Assembly (NCBI GenBank): GCA_022448925.1
Contig: JAKVCP010000008.1
Coordinates: 1-64,000, forward strand
Reading direction: 5' to 3'
DNA: 64,000 nucleotides
Origin: Paracoccaceae bacterium
GTDB taxonomy: Bacteria; Pseudomonadota; Alphaproteobacteria; Rhodobacterales; Rhodobacteraceae
Position numbers and translations under genes: made by a program. The notes under the pieces are model-generated. The model had not been told where the DNA came from, ran no database searches, and was given only the letters and a program-made list of their open reading frames with translations. Each line of letters opens with the position of its first letter. Positions within the stretch are counted from its first letter, which is position 1. Positions 63,052-64,000 of this stretch are shown here, one piece after another.

Positions 63052-64000
63052 ATGATCGATTGGAAACCTGCCAAGACCCATGACAGCTGGTTGGCGCATT
63101 TTCATGTGACCTTCTTTGCCTGCATCATGGGTTTGTCGGGTCTTACACTGGCCCTCCAGAAGGCCGAATTGCATCTCGGTCTCGTGCAGGGTGCCTCTCT
63201 GATTGCGCTGACCCTGACCTTGATCGCCTTTGCGATTGTGGCCCTACTCTTTTGTCTCAAGGCGATACGCCATCCGCAAGCGCTGCGCGACGAATGGTGC
63301 CATCCCGTGAAAATGGCGTTTTTTCCGGCGATCTCCATCTCGCTCTTGCTGGTGGCTAAGGCGCTGCGTCCGGTCCATTCGGAAACCGCCGAAATGATGT
63401 GGCTATCGGGTGTGTCGCTGCAGGCCATCCTGACATTCGCCGTGATCAGCGGCTGGATGGGGTCGCGCCGCTTTGAGCCCGTTCAAATGACGCCAGCCTG
63501 ATTCATTCCCGCTGTTGGCAACGTGGTTGTGCCGCTGTCTGGCGTGAGTTTTGGCTACATAGAGCTGTCCTGGTTCTTTTTCTCGCTTGGCCTGATGTTT
63601 TGGGTGATCTTGCTGACACTTGTCATGAACAGGTTGATCTTTCACACTCCGATGCCAGACAGGCTGGTGCCGACATTGGTGATCCTGATTGCGCCGCCGG
63701 CATTGGCGTTCCAGGACTGGATGCTTTTGACCGGTGACCAGCTCACGCCTTTGGCACGCATGCTCTACTATTCAGCGCTGGCCTTTGCAGTCGTTGTAGC
63801 GATCCAGGCCCGCGCCTTTACCTCACTGCCCTTTTCCCTGTCATGGTGGGCGCTCAGCTTTCCGGTCGCAGCCCTTGTGGTGGCAACGCTAAGCTTTGCA
63901 GAGGCCACCGGTCTTGCCTTTTTCGATGGGTTGGGCCTGCTCTTGCTGGCCGTTTTGCTTTGCATTGTGTCAGGCCTTGTCGTACGTGCGGCGCTTGCCT
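63052..64000 (+). pseudogene. SLAC1/TehA-type anion channel, interrupted by TGA and cut by window end
   Basis: The first frame gives 149 residues (MIDWKPAKTHDSWLAHFHVT, then four hydrophobic helices, FEPVQMTPA) and then a TGA at 63499-63501. The same frame continues without a further stop to the window end: FIPAVGNVVVPLSGVSFGYI, ELSWFFFSLGLMFWVILLTL, SLSWWALSFPVAALVVATL. Relatives read NPAWFIPxVGN here, so the TGA replaces a conserved Trp codon (TGG). Family members export or import small anions, malate or tellurite-type oxyanions. It is either a fresh nonsense mutation, a read error, or a read-through. Confidence 0.8.

Noticed and set aside
63499-63501. TGA read as selenocysteine, given selD and mnmH in the window
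   Set aside because: The position is a conserved Trp in the channel family, not a Cys/Sec site, and I see no selenocysteine hairpin directly after it.

Overview
The window looks like chromosomal DNA from a marine alphaproteobacterium of the Roseobacter group (Rhodobacteraceae). The case rests on GC-rich, acidic-protein coding style, the gene order Do-protease / DUF2065 / hflC / hflK / glutathione reductase / rpiA, the purA-DUF2842 pair, and an alphaproteobacterial-type LexA box (GTTC-N7-GTTC). Most of it is dense core-metabolism DNA. I saw no rRNA, tRNA, CRISPR array or insertion sequence.

Layout. 1-5.4 kb: xseA (cut by the edge), purD, a VCBS-like secreted protein, a [2Fe-2S] ferredoxin, a LexA-box-controlled fragment of the mutagenic polymerase gene dnaE2, a lipoprotein and a DegP/HtrA protease. 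5.6-12.3 kb: the membrane quality-control genes hflK-hflC-DUF2065, gor, a small membrane-protein gene interrupted by TGA, rpiA and sdaA. 12.3-13.3 kb: a long stretch with no supportable gene. 13.3-25 kb: an EamA exporter, thiN, a large acidic protein, purA, two PAN-domain secreted proteins (one with a ClpP-like fold that has lost its serine), secG, pyrG and rlmJ. 25-31 kb: glycerate 2-kinase, a histone-deacetylase-fold/5-oxoprolinase operon, and mnmH. 31-38.8 kb: an operon of ABC ATPase, FtsX-like permease, AttH-like secreted protein and a SelD fused to a flavoprotein; then glpK.

39.0-43.0 kb holds the four-gene Anbu cluster: ATP-grasp ligase, alpha-E protein, transglutaminase-like protein and the proteasome-related Anbu peptidase. 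Facing it, 43.2-54.3 kb on the minus strand is the most striking part of the window. It is a six-gene, almost gapless operon encoding a ferric-reductase-like flavocytochrome, a 1182-residue secreted tetraheme cytochrome c, an OmpA-type peptidoglycan-binding protein, and three different secreted caspase-like (C14) proteases. The protease accessory modules are an EF-hand-like loop, twin LprI-like domains, or twin SH3-like domains. This arrangement suggests an envelope redox module wired to periplasmic caspases. I do not know a described system with this composition.

54.5-64 kb: glpD and its divergent regulator glpR, a minus-strand operon of two Lin0512-family paralogues, a metallophosphoesterase, cobU and cobT, then a fused MaoC-phosphotransacetylase with acetate kinase. 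The window ends in a SLAC1/TehA-type channel gene whose conserved Trp codon is TGA. Two membrane-protein genes in this window (9.8 kb and 63.5 kb) carry such an in-frame TGA, which deserves a check against raw reads.
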